A stretch of 64,000 bases of DNA, taken from the NCBI GenBank assembly GCA_946894095.1, contig OX335652.1, forward strand, positions 14,531,001 through 14,595,000, read 5' to 3'. This document shows positions 1 to 12,540 of this stretch, piece by piece; position 1 is the stretch's first letter; each line of letters opens with the position of its first letter. The translations under genes and the position numbers were made by a program. This DNA comes from Incurvaria masculella. Lineage: Eukaryota; Arthropoda; Insecta; Lepidoptera; Incurvariidae. The notes under the pieces are model-generated. The model had not been told where the DNA came from, searched no databases, and worked only from the letters and a program-made list of their open reading frames with translations.

Positions 1-2219
1 TGAGATAACTGAATTTATTTAATAGTAACTGCAAGGTGGCTACATCCAGCGGGTTGAAATAAACCATCCAATGGAATATCAATACAAATGCAAAAATTAT
101 TGAATTTGTAAAATGGGATGACCATCAACAATTAGAAAGACATTGCTGGGTGGAAATGTGGTGTGATGTGTCAGTTTATTATCTACTGAACAACTAAATA
201 AATTAAATATTTCTTAACATAGAATTGACTGCTCCTAGTAGAAAAGTCCCGTATCTCGAAATGCTACGAGGCAATTTCTATATTCTATGAGCGGAATTAA
301 GACTCTCTTCAAGTTTTAAAGTTTTGTATAAGAAGACATACAGAAAACTTCACGTAAGTCGCGAGCAAGACCGAAATGGCACTCTTAAGATTTGAAACAA
401 CATGGATTAAGCAATATTAAAGGTTATAGTAAAAATCGTACATAAAGGACATCTATGCTGTTAAATATATTAAAATATTTTTAGATTGGAACTTATTATA
501 AATTGAAAACCATTTTCATAAATGTTATTATTTATATACGTAAACTACAGACATTGCACGCTGAAATCATAAAGTACTCTTCCTATTCCTCCTCAAATTA
601 TAATACACTAACACCACCGAAATACTAAGGGTTTCCTCAAGATTTTTCCCGTCACCAGCATATTGTCACTCAACCGCTGGGTATCCTATTTTTTAATAGA
701 ATTCGACTTTGATGGATTCAATCGATGTTACTATCATAAGATTACTCCAAAGTACCACGTTCCTGAAATACTTAGAGGCAGGGTATAACTTCGTAATTGA
801 ATATATCTACTGTCAAGAAAACACCTACATTTTTCTTAGAATTTGACTACTTTTCATTAAATGTGATTGTACCAATCGGAGCAACTCAGGGAATGGTTTT
901 TTGTTTCGTTCAAAAGCATTAGTACAATGTATTAAAAGAAAAATCATTATTTATATGATAGTGCTCTTTCGTTGTGATGAATAATATTAAGTTATAACTT
1001 TATGTTAATTCAGCAGAAATCAGTTTCAGAAGAAGCCACTCACTGCCTCCATGTTTCCGTCCTATAGCATTTACCTGAGCAATAACTTGCCCCAACTTTC
1101 CGGTCGGACCCCAGCATCGGGAAGCGAACTTTCCCCAACTATTGGGCAAAAATAAACTGAGTCACGTTAATGTTACTGACATGTTTGTATTTAGTCTACG
1201 AGAAGCACGCAGAAGGAGGGAGAAAGTTTCACTTGCATAAATCAATCTTGACTTTTTTGTTGGAATTTTGGAAATTTATTTTTTTTCAAAAGATTTTCCT
1301 AGTATGTGTTGCCTATGTTCCTAGGTATGCTGATTAATTGTATAGTTTAAATCTCAGATCAAAAGGAAGATTTGTAGCGCGATTTCTTTGAGAGAAAAAA
1401 AAAACCAGCGGAGTTTCTTGCCAGTTCTTCTTCGCTGGAATCGCTGAACTGGCTAATGATAAAATATGACAAATCCGAGTGCAGTGTACTTTTTTCATTT
1501 CATTTCATTTACTTAAACTTTTTGGTAGTCAAACTACACCAAGTTACGTCATAAAGATCCGCGGATTCGATCAATCCAGTAAAGAAGAACACGCAAAGAA
1601 ACTTATCCGTCCTAAATATTTTTCCGTCCACAATTATGACGTCTATGGATGATGAGTAAATAATAAAACAATAAAGTATATGTATCCAATTTTCCAAAAT
1701 TACCAACTTAACTTAAGGGCCTAATAAGAGCCGATTTCGTTAAGTTTGATAAGGACGTAAGTAAAACAACTTTAATTACAACCAAAACTAATTTGAATAA
1801 TCAAAAAAGATAATGTTAAGATTGATAGTCTAGTTATCATTTAAAAATAAAGCTGTCAGTATTTGATCCTTTGTGTTCTCAATTTAAACAAATATTCATA
1901 CAATTTTATAAAAAAAGTTTAAACACAGAGTATGAGCGTCCGATATTTACTGTTATAGATTACAAATATAGCTAGACCATCAATGCAATTTTTAAAAATA
2001 TAAAATTTGGTTTCACTTACCCCCTTATAGAACTGAATGCGATCATAATCACGCCCTTAAACGCACATACCACGTATTGGAGGGTTCGTTTAGTTGGGAA
2101 CTGACTGTATTGACTTGAACAATTTCCCATCCTTTCTTCCAATCACTTAACTGTTACACCCTTGTGGAACTAATTCCCCGAGAGCAAGCCTTTTTTACCG
2201 AACTACCTTCATTCGCGCC
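1..2219. other. AT-rich stretch, no gene seen
   Basis: No reading frame of protein-like composition, no RNA gene and no repeat that I can tie to another site in the window. The frame at 1509-1706 on the minus strand is short and low in complexity and is not believed. Confidence 0.5.
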
Positions 2220-2475
2220 GAGCGAATGAAAAACTGTGGGTCGATAGAGACTCGTGGCAAATGTCGATGCCGGCGGACGTTCCGCTGGCTTCGCACATAT
2301 TCAACAGCTCCAAGATCCACGGCAACGATCGTATCCTGCCGTGGATCCAACCCGCGTAGCGTCTACGCACCACAAAAAGTGAAAGACCTTAAGTGCCGTG
2401 CACGGAACCTTGGTGGAGACCGAACCCGAGGATTCAGGAGGGCTGCAGATCACACTACGCCACTGGTGAGTCCTC
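2220..2475 (+). other. GC-rich patch, possible exon remnant
   Basis: This patch is clearly richer in G+C than its surroundings. The frame read from 2225 to the TAG near 2357 gives about 44 residues of protein-like composition, including LWVDRDSWQMSMPADVPLAS. A different frame (from about 2389) gives another protein-like stretch, VHGTLVETEPEDSGG, running up to a strong 5' splice-site match, CTG|GTGAGT, at about 2465. No family is recognised. The change of frame means either two exon pieces, a decayed gene, or chance. A SINE begins 30 bp downstream on the other strand. Confidence 0.25.
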
Positions 2476-2508
2476 TCCTATCCTGCCTATAGTCTGGTTA
2501 AGTCAGGA

Positions 2509-2890
2509 TTTTTTTTTATGTGACTGGACATGGATGGCTAATACCACACTTTCTGTCATGGTATTAGCCCAACACACCACATGGAAACTAGGTGCCATGC
2601 CAGGACCTTCCTTATATTGCACGGCTACATTGAACTGGACGGAAAACACGGACAATTTTAATTGCCGCTTCGACCATCGTTCATCCAATGCGATGGTACC
2701 AACCCGGGCGGGATTTACCCTACCACCTAGTAAGTAAGGAAGGGACCTACAGTTTAACGTGGAATCCGAACCACGGCCAGCCTCTCTCAACGGTCGAATG
2801 GTCACCCATCCAAGACCAGACCGGACCCAGCGTTGCTTAACTTCGGAGAGCGATCGCCGAAGTGTCGCGCCACTGGGCCATTGAGGCTGA
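2509..2890 (-). mobile_element. tRNA/5S-type chimeric SINE, copy A
   Basis: Near-complete copy reading on the minus strand. The T-run at 2509-2517 is its poly-A tail and GAGGCTGA at 2883-2890 is its head. Read on its own strand it starts with a tRNA-like A box (TGGCCCAGTGG). Next comes a segment that matches the 5S rRNA internal control region (CCGAAGTTAAGCAACG and then CTTGGATGGGTGACC), then a tRNA-like B box (GGTTCGGATTCC). A unique body follows with CATCCAGTTCAATGTAGCC and GGTCCTGGCATGGCACC. It is non-coding; the frames across it are shadows. It is nearly identical to the copy at 15052-15427. Confidence 0.85.
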
Positions 2891-4396
2891 ATTGGTAAAA
2901 TTGATAAGGTTAAATTGGTCAAATTATTTTGTATGCAGTCCGCTACTCGAAGTAGGTATTTGGGTAGCGACCCATTTGCGGCTGTCGCCCCAGACCATAC
3001 ACTGACTTGGCGTACACATTTCTGGAGAAAATTCACGCGCGGTTTGTTTGTTTGGACTTTGTGTCATACGATGCGCGTCCAGCATCCTATACGATTATAT
3101 GCACACTTTATTCATACAGCGGTGTCGTAATAATAATCACATGCCACTTCTCTTTCGTTACTCTTTTGTGGTTTTAATACAGGTTGATCTCAACATGATA
3201 ACACTTAGCTATGCTTAGAGAAGATTGGATTTCCATTTTGGTCACCTCTGTCAATCGCCAATGTGCTATGAGAGAGGCCTCCAAAAAAGCTTCACGTAAT
3301 TTTATGCACGTTTTCAGTACTCAACAATAAGGATAGGGATTTGTCATCCGAAATTACAAATTAACATACACAAACGCTCGCAGACCTAAAAGGAAATCCG
3401 ATTCGGAGCGCGAATTGAAAACGCCCAAACCAAATAGAACCCTTTCAAATGCGACCGACAGCTAATTGAAATGGCTTTAAAACTAACACGATTTCGTTTG
3501 AGTCAGCGTAAACGCGAACGTACGAAATTACAAATTCATTGGTCCCATTATGCTGGTGTGTGCGAGGAAATTGCGAAAATGCTCTTGAAATCGCGTATCC
3601 TTGCAGGGAGTTTGTTTTGTTGTGTCGGAGGGTGCTAAGCCACATTTGAGTGTTGTTTCACCAGCCACCCACTCGTTTGTTTAAGCGTGTTTGTGTCAAT
3701 AACATTAAAACGATTTACCAATGTCAATGTTAGATCTCTCTCTCTCTCTCTCTGAAACAATTGCATAAGCACACATTAAATCCCACAACTCTATGAAGTC
3801 ACGTCAAGTTGAGAATTGTCGTGCGTTGCAAAGTGATAAACCAAATTAATTATTGTCGATGTGCGTATTATTATATAAATGAGGTTCTCAATGATAAATT
3901 ATCGTCTAATTGAAAATCTTTATACGACTACATAATTATACCATACATTAAAGTGCAGCCTAGTGTCCTTCAAACATGTTGTGATAATGTGTGGCCGCGA
4001 AACGTGATGAAACGTGAAATATAATTAAATCTCATTTTGAGGTTACTACGCTAGCAGATTTTTTAAATTATTTTTTTGGATTAAATATTATCTTAAAAAT
4101 AATGACTTGACAAGTTGTCAACTTGTTTCAAACAAGGGGGCTTATAAACCTGACCTGTTTATATATTTGACCATAGCTATATTGCATACTGTACATGTGC
4201 ATAAATATACTTGTACCGGAGCGTTATTTTAACGGTCGCACCCTTGAAGGATCATCTTGGCTGGTAAATTGTCGTAGTTTTATTCTGATACACTCAATAC
4301 CAAATCCAGTATGTTGAGTATTAAATAAATCATACCTTAAAAGTTGATTAAATAACCTTATAATTCAAGATGCTTCACGTTTTCGTCACGTTCCTT
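2891..4396. other. No gene seen; CT microsatellite
   Basis: AT-rich sequence with a (TC)n tract at 3735-3753. The stretch 2940-3030 weakly resembles (in reverse) the diverged repeats at 18.2-18.9 kb through a shared CGCCAAGTCAGT. No coding signal. Confidence 0.45.
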
Positions 4397-4697
4397 TTAA
4401 GGGTTCCGTACCCAAAGGGTGAAAACGGAACCCTATTACTAAGCCTCCGCTGTCCGTCCGTCCGTCCGTCTGTCTGTCACAGGGCTGTATCTAATGAACC
4501 GTAATAGGTAGGCAGCTGAAATTTTCACAGAGTATGTATTTTTTAGCCGTTATAACAACAAATAGGTAAAATAAAAAAAATATTAAAAACCAAAGGGGGG
4601 CTCCATACAAAAAACGTAATTTTTTTGTGTTGAATCTTGTACGATGGTACGGAACCCTTAGTGTGCGAGTCCGACTCGCACTTGACCGGTTTTTCAG
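4397..4697 (+). mobile_element. Lepidopteran interspersed repeat (GGGTTCCGTACC family), copy 1
   Basis: About 300 bp starting AAGGGTTCCGTACCCAAAGG and ending GTGCGAGTCCGACTCGCACT followed by TGACCGGTTTTTC. It carries a (CCGT/CTGT)n tract at about 4449-4478. A second copy lies inverted at 17386-17708. I know this sequence type as a very common repeat in moths and butterflies; the superfamily is not assigned here. It is non-coding. Confidence 0.8.
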
Positions 4698-4917
4698 CGT
4701 TATTTTCTAAAATAGCTAGGATGGCATGAGGTCCATATCAATGTTACACACGTCCCGAACCTATAATCTTAAATTTTTTCATGGCAAAGCTTTATGATTA
4801 AGGAGTTATTCTATTACAGAGAAGACAAAACAAAACCATATTTGAACGGTGACAGCTCAAACCAACAAACACACGTATTTGATGATTGAAACAACATTGT
4901 TACTGAAAATAGCCCAT

Positions 4918-5195
4918 ATTATTTTATGCAACCTGACATGGACGGCTAATACCATAAAACTACCGTTATGATATTAGCCCAATACACCACATTCCTGAAG
5001 GAATAAGGTGCCATGCCAGGACCTTCCCTTTATGAGCACGGCTACACTGAACTGGATGGAACCATGGCCAGCCTCAACGACCGAACGGTCACCCGAACCA
5101 GGTCTAGCACCCACCTTCATGATATTTGCCCAACACGTCGCATTCTCGAAGGAATTACGTGCCATGCAAGGACCTTCCCTTTATGAAACATCCAA
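4918..5195 (-). mobile_element. SINE copy B, rearranged
   Basis: It begins with the tail form TTTTATGCAACCTGACATGG and keeps the body (ATTAGCCCAATACACCACAT, GGTGCCATGCCAGGACCTTC). It has lost the segment between the body and the region just after the B box, so the remaining GGCCAGCCTC joins directly. A second partial body segment follows at about 5115-5190, repeating GGAATTACGTGCCATGCAAGG. This is either a deletion plus partial duplication or two nested fragments. Confidence 0.7.
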
Positions 5196-6260
5196 ACAAA
5201 TGTTGTGATTCTTTGTTTATTTTTATTTTATTTATTTATTAATTCACACAAACATAAACAACAAATAATATTCGCTACCACTTAAACTGGCCCAAAGGCT
5301 GTATTATAAGTGGTAGGCTAGTAATGTTCAACAATGTTCACCTACACACTGATCTTGTGTTTTACAAACATAACAGTCACAATCACAATCAATGCTTGGG
5401 TACATTCTAATGTCTAACCGGAGATTTATGTCTACCCTCACTACAAATGACTCGCTGCAGAGATACGACACACCGTTGCATAAAGTGGTAATATTAAAAA
5501 TTTTGAATAGGGTAAATTGTAGGTAAATCAAATAAATGGTAACTAATTGTTACTTCATTAAATCTTGTAGAAAAAGTGCATAAACTAAACTAAGACTAAG
5601 TAAATATCCCCGGTATTTCTCAACAATAGTGCAATCTAAGTACTTGTTACATTTCACACGAGTTTTATAGATATACACAAGTGCTTAAAATAAACTAACG
5701 TTAAAGCTTTTCAAGAATTGAGAAGAAAAAAACTTACAAGCTCACTTAGCTTCCATCCTGTCCATCATCAAAGTCCAATACATCAAATCTCTGCTTCGTT
5801 CAACACTAAAGAAGTTTCCATTCGCTTATTTAAACATTTCGAAGGAATATCTATTATCGCCTGAGTCAGTGGCATGCCGCAGAATTCCTGCAAGCCCGTA
5901 TCCTCCCTCCGCGTTTTATTATCCTGCTATGAATTATGGATGCAGCCGAGTGCACCCGGCGCGGGTACGCTTGGAGCTTCAGACGTTCACAACTCCTATC
6001 ATGCAGTACGGCTTCCACATAGCAAGACATTTTGCAAGATTGTTAAAACACAACATTTTTCCTGTTAGTTTATTTCGAATACCGAATACGAGCGTCGTGA
6101 CGCTAAAAAGCATTTGGTGGGTTTAAATACCTAATGCTTATTTTCTAAAAATAAATGACTTATCAACTTTTTGATTGGCTAAAAAATGTACTCGGATATT
6201 AGCGAATTTGTTAATTTTTAATATTAACTCTTTTTGTATATATAAAGTGAAGTAAGGAAA
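5196..6260. other. No gene seen
   Basis: It starts with a (TTTA)n-rich tract at about 5217-5245 of the kind seen at LINE tails, then AT-rich sequence. The overlapping short frames at 5869-6126 look like chance. Confidence 0.4.
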
Positions 6261-6436
6261 GAGTGGAAAGGAAAACGGAGTGTGGGAAGACCACCCGCCA
6301 GGTAGGACGACAACATCAAGTGCGCCGGCAGAAAGCAGTGGTTCCGTACCGCTGAGGGCCTGGAGGACTGGAGAAAAATTTGAGAGGCGTATGTCCAGCA
6401 GTGGATACAACCACGCTGACTGACTGACTGACTTAC
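6261..6436 (+). mobile_element. LINE 3'-end fragment (type 2), copy 1
   Basis: This is the last ~170 bp of a non-LTR element. It matches the reverse of 10572-10742 and the fragment at 52896-53070. In translation the family shows the C-terminal signature GKRSVGRPPARW, common at the C-terminus of insect LINE reverse transcriptases. The coding part is broken here. It ends in a (GACT)n run at about 6416-6432, typical of elements that end in short repeats rather than poly-A. The copy is strongly 5'-truncated. Confidence 0.75.
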
Positions 6437-7323
6437 TGCACTTAAATTTCACGATCTAAAGTTTTTAAAACGGGGAACAGTGTTTATCCCACAAAATATA
6501 TATTTTTTTTTGATCTGAGGGTGATATATTTTTTGCCATGGAATTTAAGGAAATGTCACTTAAGGAACTACGAGAAGTTTGCGGGTAAGAACGTTAAAAA
6601 GGAATAGATGCGAGTTGTGTATAGTTCGCTATCACTAGAATCGTCGCCATAATAGTTGTACGGGTTTAAAAAAAAAGACACGATTAATGGAGTGAAATAA
6701 TTATAGATTAAACAATACTTTTGTCCGAGTAATGCTTAAACATTTTCAAATTTCTGTTGTTTTGAGTTTTTAGAATCTATTTACATTATGATTAAAATGA
6801 GTCACACGCGTAGTAGACATTACTATGGGAGCGTTTGCCTCTACTGGCAAACATCTGACGATGCTTTGCCGGGCGTGTCTCTCCGTCCATTATTTTTAAC
6901 GTTCTTTGATTTTGGATTTTATAATATGGCTTGAGAACCCCACACCCGCAGCTTTCGTTAGTCCGTGGACGAATACAATCTGGCAAACTTTTGAAAACAT
7001 AAAACAGATAATCTCCTCGTCAGGCTACACTCTGTTCCTCCGACGCTCTGTGCCGCTTATGTCTGAAACTTAATTATTTACAAGATGCAATCTCGACAGA
7101 CGCGTCTGTTTAGTCATTATCGCGTGCTTCTTGGCCTCGCTCTAGATTTGTTGTAGTGTGCTACATTATGAATTTACAAATATGTTCCTTCTAAACGTTT
7201 TTTAAATATTAGGTTTTTGTTTTGTTGGATAAAATATATTGATGTAGTCGCATTTGGTCCCATTATTCGTAAATATTTCGGCAAGTAATTATTTATTTAT
7301 CAAAACTTTGGTCTGCCAATCAA
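6437..7323. other. No gene seen
   Basis: AT-rich sequence. The only long frames are short and off-composition. No match to other repeats in the window was noticed. Confidence 0.4.
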
Positions 7324-7570
7324 TTATGATATTAGCCTGATAAACCACATTCCTGAAGTCACTAGGTGCCATGCCAGAACCGTCCCTTTATGAGTACAGC
7401 TACATTGAACTGGATGGAAAACACGGACATTTTTTTATTGCCGCTTCAACCATAGTTTCATCGGTACCAGCCCAGGTGAGTAGCCACCTAGTAGAGGAAG
7501 GGACCTACGGTTTTACATGGGTTCCGAACCATGGAGCAGCTTGCAATCGTAACGAAATTCACTTATCCAA
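7324..7570 (-). mobile_element. SINE copy C, variant head, tail missing
   Basis: The body is recognisable from TATGATATTAGCC through GGTGCCATGCCAG, CTACATTGAACTGGATGG and CCACCTAGTAG. Its head side (CCGAACCATGG then AACGAAATTCACTTATC) matches copy E at 15.6 kb and differs from the tRNA/5S head of copies A and D. At least two head variants therefore exist in this SINE family. Confidence 0.7.
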
Positions 7571-9949
7571 CCCAGAAATTTAAAGAAAGTGGTGCATCAT
7601 GAACCCAGACCTCGCACATGATATCAGAAAACATTGCAATAATGTGTCAGAGCAGTTAAATCTTAAGTAACATGATATTCACAACTATGGTTGTAAGGCT
7701 GTAAGGTTTCCTATAAAATAAAATAAAAAATAATGTTTTAAGTAAGCATTAAAATCTGACTGAGTCAGTTTCGGTTTGGAAATTCTCCCTAGCGGAGCTC
7801 GGTAGTATAAAACATTTGAAAGCGTGCGTACACCAACTCACCAAAGTTTCATCGCAATCGGATGATCGTTCAGGAACACATACCGGTCAAAACATTTATC
7901 GATATGAAGTTTGTAACCTTTGATACCCTCGAACCTTTAACGGTACTGAACCGTACGTTCAGCTGTGCGTTTTATGTCAGTCAGTTTTGTATGTATATAT
8001 ATATGATAATATACTTGCTGAGGTTTCCGGCTCTGGTTGGGTTAGTTTAATCTCGACAAGACTGCCACCTACCGGGACCAATTGTGAATTTAAACAATCT
8101 ATGCTTAGATTCACCACTAAAAACACAAAAATGTCATCAAAATAGGTCCAGCCGTTTAGAAGGAGTGACATATAGTTATTTAATATTTAATATTAGGCGT
8201 ACCGCATATTAAATAAAACTGACACTTAAATTTCGCGCAGATTAGATATAACGTTATATCTTTAGAGTTAGATTTTACATACTATCTAACACTGCACGAT
8301 TTTCCAATGAATTTCAAAAAAAATGTTTCATTTGCAAAAAATATCTATCCTTAAGTTAAATTTCGAGTATCTAAAGATCCTGTTTTATTTAAATCTTGTA
8401 TTGGTGTAGGTAATACGGTAGGTACCCACCCACTACCTGCCGACTTCTTAAATTTATAGAAGACACTTTAATTTCCCAGGGGCGCGGAGGCGGCGCGAAG
8501 CGAAGCACATAATTCATATGACGTTAACATTTTGTCAGTCCACATTCGTTGCTTAACTTTGCTCGCTCGCTCCTTAGCACTATGTCTACACTTTCCTTAC
8601 ATTTTGCTTCAGAAATAATCAACTTACATGTTACGTGCCTCTAGCGTACTAACGTAGTATTATTAGTGTGATGTTGTCGTTAAATCCTTGAAAATTTTAA
8701 GATTAATTTAAATCCACCACAGACTAGATGTTTTTTTATTTTTTTTTTCGCATTTAGTGTTATTCTGCTATCTTTTAACTTATTAAGTTAAGTTTGTAAG
8801 TGACTCCATCGTTTTTAATCTCTGAGTTATTTACGGTACAACCTCGGAAGTTATAAAATAATGAAGAACAGCGTCATATTCTGGGCAAACTGTATCTTAA
8901 TTCAATTTTCATATCTAATTATGTAACTGCAATATTATTTCGAATAACTTAGAAGAGAATCGAACTCTCTTAACATCTTCCAAAAACTATTTTTAATTTA
9001 CTTCATTTTGAAATTTAAATAATATATGGCGTTTCACTATCTCGCCTTCAGATAAAAGGCGCAAAATAGTGTATTGATAAAATATCTATTTTCATCAATT
9101 ATCAATTAAATTGTTGTGTTTGAAGTTCCACCCTTGTTTAGATTTTACAAACTTGTGTGCTTAATATAATATTTATTATCTGTCATTCCATTTAGCTTTA
9201 TAGTTCTTTATTATATATTCTTGAGGGAAGTGAAGTGGAGGCAGGTATATAAATATCTTCTATTGTTTTAACCATACGTTTGTGCTGTGTAACTTTTTTC
9301 TGTTTCTTCTTCTCAATAAATAAAATACAATTAATAACGATACATCGTAGAGGATCGAACATATAAGCCAACGGCACACATACTAATTCTGCTTAAATTA
9401 AATACATTTACACTTAAATACATTGCTGTTCAGTTGGATAAAAAAATCATTTTAAAGCTCCTGAAATGGCAATATCGTCATTTCAACTGAAATTAAAACA
9501 GGAAAATTTAATTGCAACAATTAAAAACATATACACAAAAATGTCAGGAGAAAATTGGTCTGCACATTTATTTTGTAACTAAGTATTAAATTAACAATAA
9601 TAAAAACTTACAAGACCCAATTTGACATTCAATTACGAAGCTGTCTCATATTCACCAAATCGAATGCATGTACACATAGTTCTGTCTCTAAATTGGAAGG
9701 CACCCTTCAGAATCGCGGTTAGTGCAATTACAGGGTACCGCCGAGTTTCAATCAATCAACGGAAATGAAATCAGACACTTCCACAGAGCAAGTATCTGGC
9801 TAGAATTGTCCAATATTTATAAAAGCAGACATGGTAAGATGAGAAGATATAAACTATTGAGTTTATAGCTAAAGCGAAGAAAAAAACAGAGCAAGACTCA
9901 CTAAAATACCATGATGCGCATATTTGTGATAGCAAAACACCGATCAGGA
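7571..9949. other. No gene; degraded repeats at 7780-8170
   Basis: Within 7780-8170 are phrases typical of dispersed lepidopteran repeats: TTTCATCGCAATCGGATGAT, GTTCAGGAACACATACCGGT and AGGTCCAGCCGTTTAGAAGG. They look like decayed transposon pieces of unknown class. From 8171 to 9949 I see only AT-rich sequence, apart from a perfect 18-bp palindrome at 8244-8261. Confidence 0.45.
8244..8261. repeat. Perfect 18-bp palindrome
   Basis: AGATATAACGTTATATCT is self-complementary with no loop. An AT-rich palindrome of this size can occur by chance; no function is claimed. Confidence 0.6.
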
Positions 9950-10172
9950 ATATTATTTTACGTTTACGGATAAACAGTGTTCAGCTCACTTATTTAGCTC
10001 GACGTTTCGTCCACCACGCTGTGGACATCATCAGTTGTCAGTTGAATAGCCGAAGCGTCAGAGGTCATCCAGGTTGCGTCGCGAATCCTGATGATGTCCT
10101 CAGCGTGGTGGACGAAACGTCGAGCTAAATAAGTAAGCTGAACAATGTGTATCCGTAAACGTAAAATAATAT
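9950..10172. mobile_element. Fold-back element with ~85-bp arms (GAAACGTCG family)
   Basis: Two long inverted arms, 9950 to about 10034 and about 10087 to 10172, flank a spacer of about 50 bp. Each arm, read outward, contains CTGATGATGTCC, then GTGGTGGACGAAACGTCGAG, then a run ending CGTAAAATAATAT. No coding sequence. A related palindrome lies at 20483-20631, and the GAAACG motif recurs at 25.2 and 59.9 kb. Confidence 0.75.
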
Positions 10173-10571
10173 GTCGAACAACAGTGAAAATCTAAACAAA
10201 CAACTAGGAACTTTGAGATTAAGTGTATAATATTATAGCTATGGTAATCCTTAGCTATATAATATAGCTATAGTATATAAAGCTAGCGAAAGAGAAAGAA
10301 GAATGGAAAACAATTGAGGAGGCATTTAATCGGGTGGTATTTTTATTTTAATTGGGTTTTTATACTTTTAATTTTAATAATCTTATTTACTGTTTTAATT
10401 TTTTTTAATGTATCGTCCAACATTTATACGTGTGTATGAATACACTAACTATATTATAGTCTCAAAACGAGTGTACAGCAATATTAAAAAAGGATTTTTA
10501 TTTCAGTATAGGATAGAACAGCGCCCTTCCATCCTTTTTTTCTATTTGTTTTTGTTTCTTTATTTCCTACA
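10173..10571. other. No gene seen
   Basis: AT-rich, with repeated TATAGCTA-type words at about 10230-10285. No coding signal. Confidence 0.4.
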
Positions 10572-10742
10572 GTCAGTTAGTTAGTCAGCGTGTTTGCGTC
10601 TACTGCTGGACATACGCCTCTCCAATTTTTTCTCCAGTCCTCCCGGCCCTCAGCGGTACGGAACCACTGCTTTCCGCCGACGCACTTGATGTCGTCATCC
10701 CACCTGGCGGGTGGTCTTCCCACACTCCGTTTTCCTGTCCAC
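10572..10742 (-). mobile_element. LINE 3'-end fragment (type 2), copy 2, best preserved
   Basis: Reading on the minus strand from 10742, the frame is open through GKRSVGRPPARWDDDIKCVG, continues with WFRTAEGREDWRKNWRG and ends at a stop near 10580. A short (TGAC/TAAC)n tail follows. This is the C-terminal tail of a LINE reverse transcriptase protein. The element is cut off at its 5' side at about 10742. It is non-functional by itself. Confidence 0.8.
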
Positions 10743-11239
10743 GTATTTCCTACATGAGATGTATATTACACACTCGGATTTGTATTTTTTTCCGGTCGGT
10801 TCGATTACTTCTGGCGAAGAAGAGCAGACAAGAACCTTCGCCAGGTTGGTCATTGTATTATTATTTCTTCATTGCTCTTTGATTTCTCACTTGGAAATAG
10901 ACAACGCATTTTGCTTAAAAAAGTGTCATTTTTTCACATTTAATATTTGTAAAATAGACAGTGATAAGATTCCACAACTAGAGACCGATGTTATCCAACT
11001 ACACTGAGAAAAAAATATGGTTATTCCGACAATAAAACTTTGATCCCTGAGAGCCGTCAATAGTAGTTTGTCATGACGGCAAAGTTTTTATTGTCATCTT
11101 TTTATTGTTATTGTAACAATATTTTTGTAACAAAACACAGTGTTGTTCACGCAACAAAATTAAAACATTGTTAAATTAACAAATGATACTTCTAACACAA
11201 TGTTTAAATTGACCAACAACGTTTATTTTGTCACTTTAT

Positions 11240-12112
11240 CAACATGCCTTTGTCTTTGTAGCAGCTGTTCCTTTGCTATCCCATCAAAAGTGCCTTGTTG
11301 CTGAAACTACTTTTTCTTTGTTACTTTATCAAAAGTATTTTGTTCCCGTAACAACACCTGCATTGCTATTTTAACAACTCTTGCTTTGCTATTGCAACAA
11401 TATTGCTTTGTCCCAGCAATACATTTTGCTTTGTTATCCCATCAAAATTGCCTTGCCTCTGTAACTACTTCTCCTTTGTTAATTTATCAAAAGTATTTTG
11501 TCCCCGTCACAACTTCTGAATTGCTATTGTAACAACTCTTGTTTTGCTTTTATATCAATCATGTTTTGTCCTTGCAACAAGTTCCATTTAGCAACAAATT
11601 TTGCATCGATATCCTATCAAAAGTGCCTTGTCTCTGTAACAACTTTTCCTTTGTTAATTTATCAAAAGTATTTGTCCCATTAACAACTTTTGCTTTGCTA
11701 TTTCATCAATAATGCTTTGTCCATGTAACAACTTTCGCTTTGCTATTTCATCAATAATGCTTTGTCCATGCAACAACTGTTGCTTTGCTATCCCATCAAA
11801 ATTGCCTTGCCTCTGTAACTACTTCTCCTTTGTTAATTTATCAAAAGTATTTTGTCCCCGTAACAACTTTTGAATTGCCATTGTAACAACTCTTACTTTG
11901 CTGTTTCATCAATTATGCTTGGTCCCTGCAACAACTTTTGCTTTGCTATTTCATCAATAATGCTTTATCCCTGCAACAAATTTTGCTTTGCTATCCTATC
12001 AAAAGTGCCTTGTCTCTGTAACTACTTCTCCTTTGTTAATTTATCAAAAGTATTTTGTCCCCTTAACAACTCTTGCTTTGCTATTTCATCAATATTGCTT
12101 TGTCCATACAAC
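11240..12112 (+). repeat. Minisatellite inside the 2.4-kb element, direct part
   Basis: Units of about 45-50 bp alternate GTAACAACTTTTGCTTTGCT with TTCATCAATAATGCTTTGTC. A higher-order block repeats three times: GCCTTGCCTCTGTAACTACT, then CTCCTTTGTTAATTTATC, then AAAAGTATTTTGTCCCC (near 11450, 11805 and 12005). Confidence 0.8.
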
Positions 12113-12115
12113 AAC

Positions 12116-12540
12116 AAAGGAAAAGTAGTTACAGAGACAAGGTACTTTTGAATGAAAAATGTGTTGCAAGGACAAAGCATTATTGATGAAATAGCATAAT
12201 AAAAGTTGTTATAATAGCAGGGCAGGAGTTGTTACAGGGACAAAAAAAAATCTAAAAAGCAACAAAGGAAAGGTAGGTACAGAGACAAGGCACTTGTAAT
12301 GGGATAGCAAAGTATGATCTGTTACAGGGACAAAATATTTTTGTTAAAGTATCAAATGAAACGTAGGTACAGATCCAAGGTAATTTTAACGGGATCGCAA
12401 AGCAAGAACTGTTACAAGGACAAAATACATTTGATAAAGTAACAAAGGAAAAGGAGTTACAGAGACAAGGCACTTTTGAAAGCAAAAGTTGTTACGGGGA
12501 CAAAGTACTTTTGACGGCTCAGCAAAGGGAGATTTGTATA
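12116..12540 (-). repeat. Minisatellite inside the 2.4-kb element, inverted part
   Basis: The same unit in reverse complement: AAAGGAAAAGTAGTTACAGA, CAAGGCACTTTTGA, GTTACAGGGACAAA. Together with the direct part it gives the element large internal fold-back potential. Confidence 0.8.

Noticed and set aside
2503..3036. 177-codon frame on the minus strand as a gene
   Set aside because: It runs through SINE copy A and has no domain; the near-identical copy D does not keep the frame.
11870..12485. Open frames of 93 and 77 codons as cysteine-rich secreted proteins
   Set aside because: They are translations of the minisatellite inside the 2.4-kb element; the same words occur in all units and in reverse orientation.
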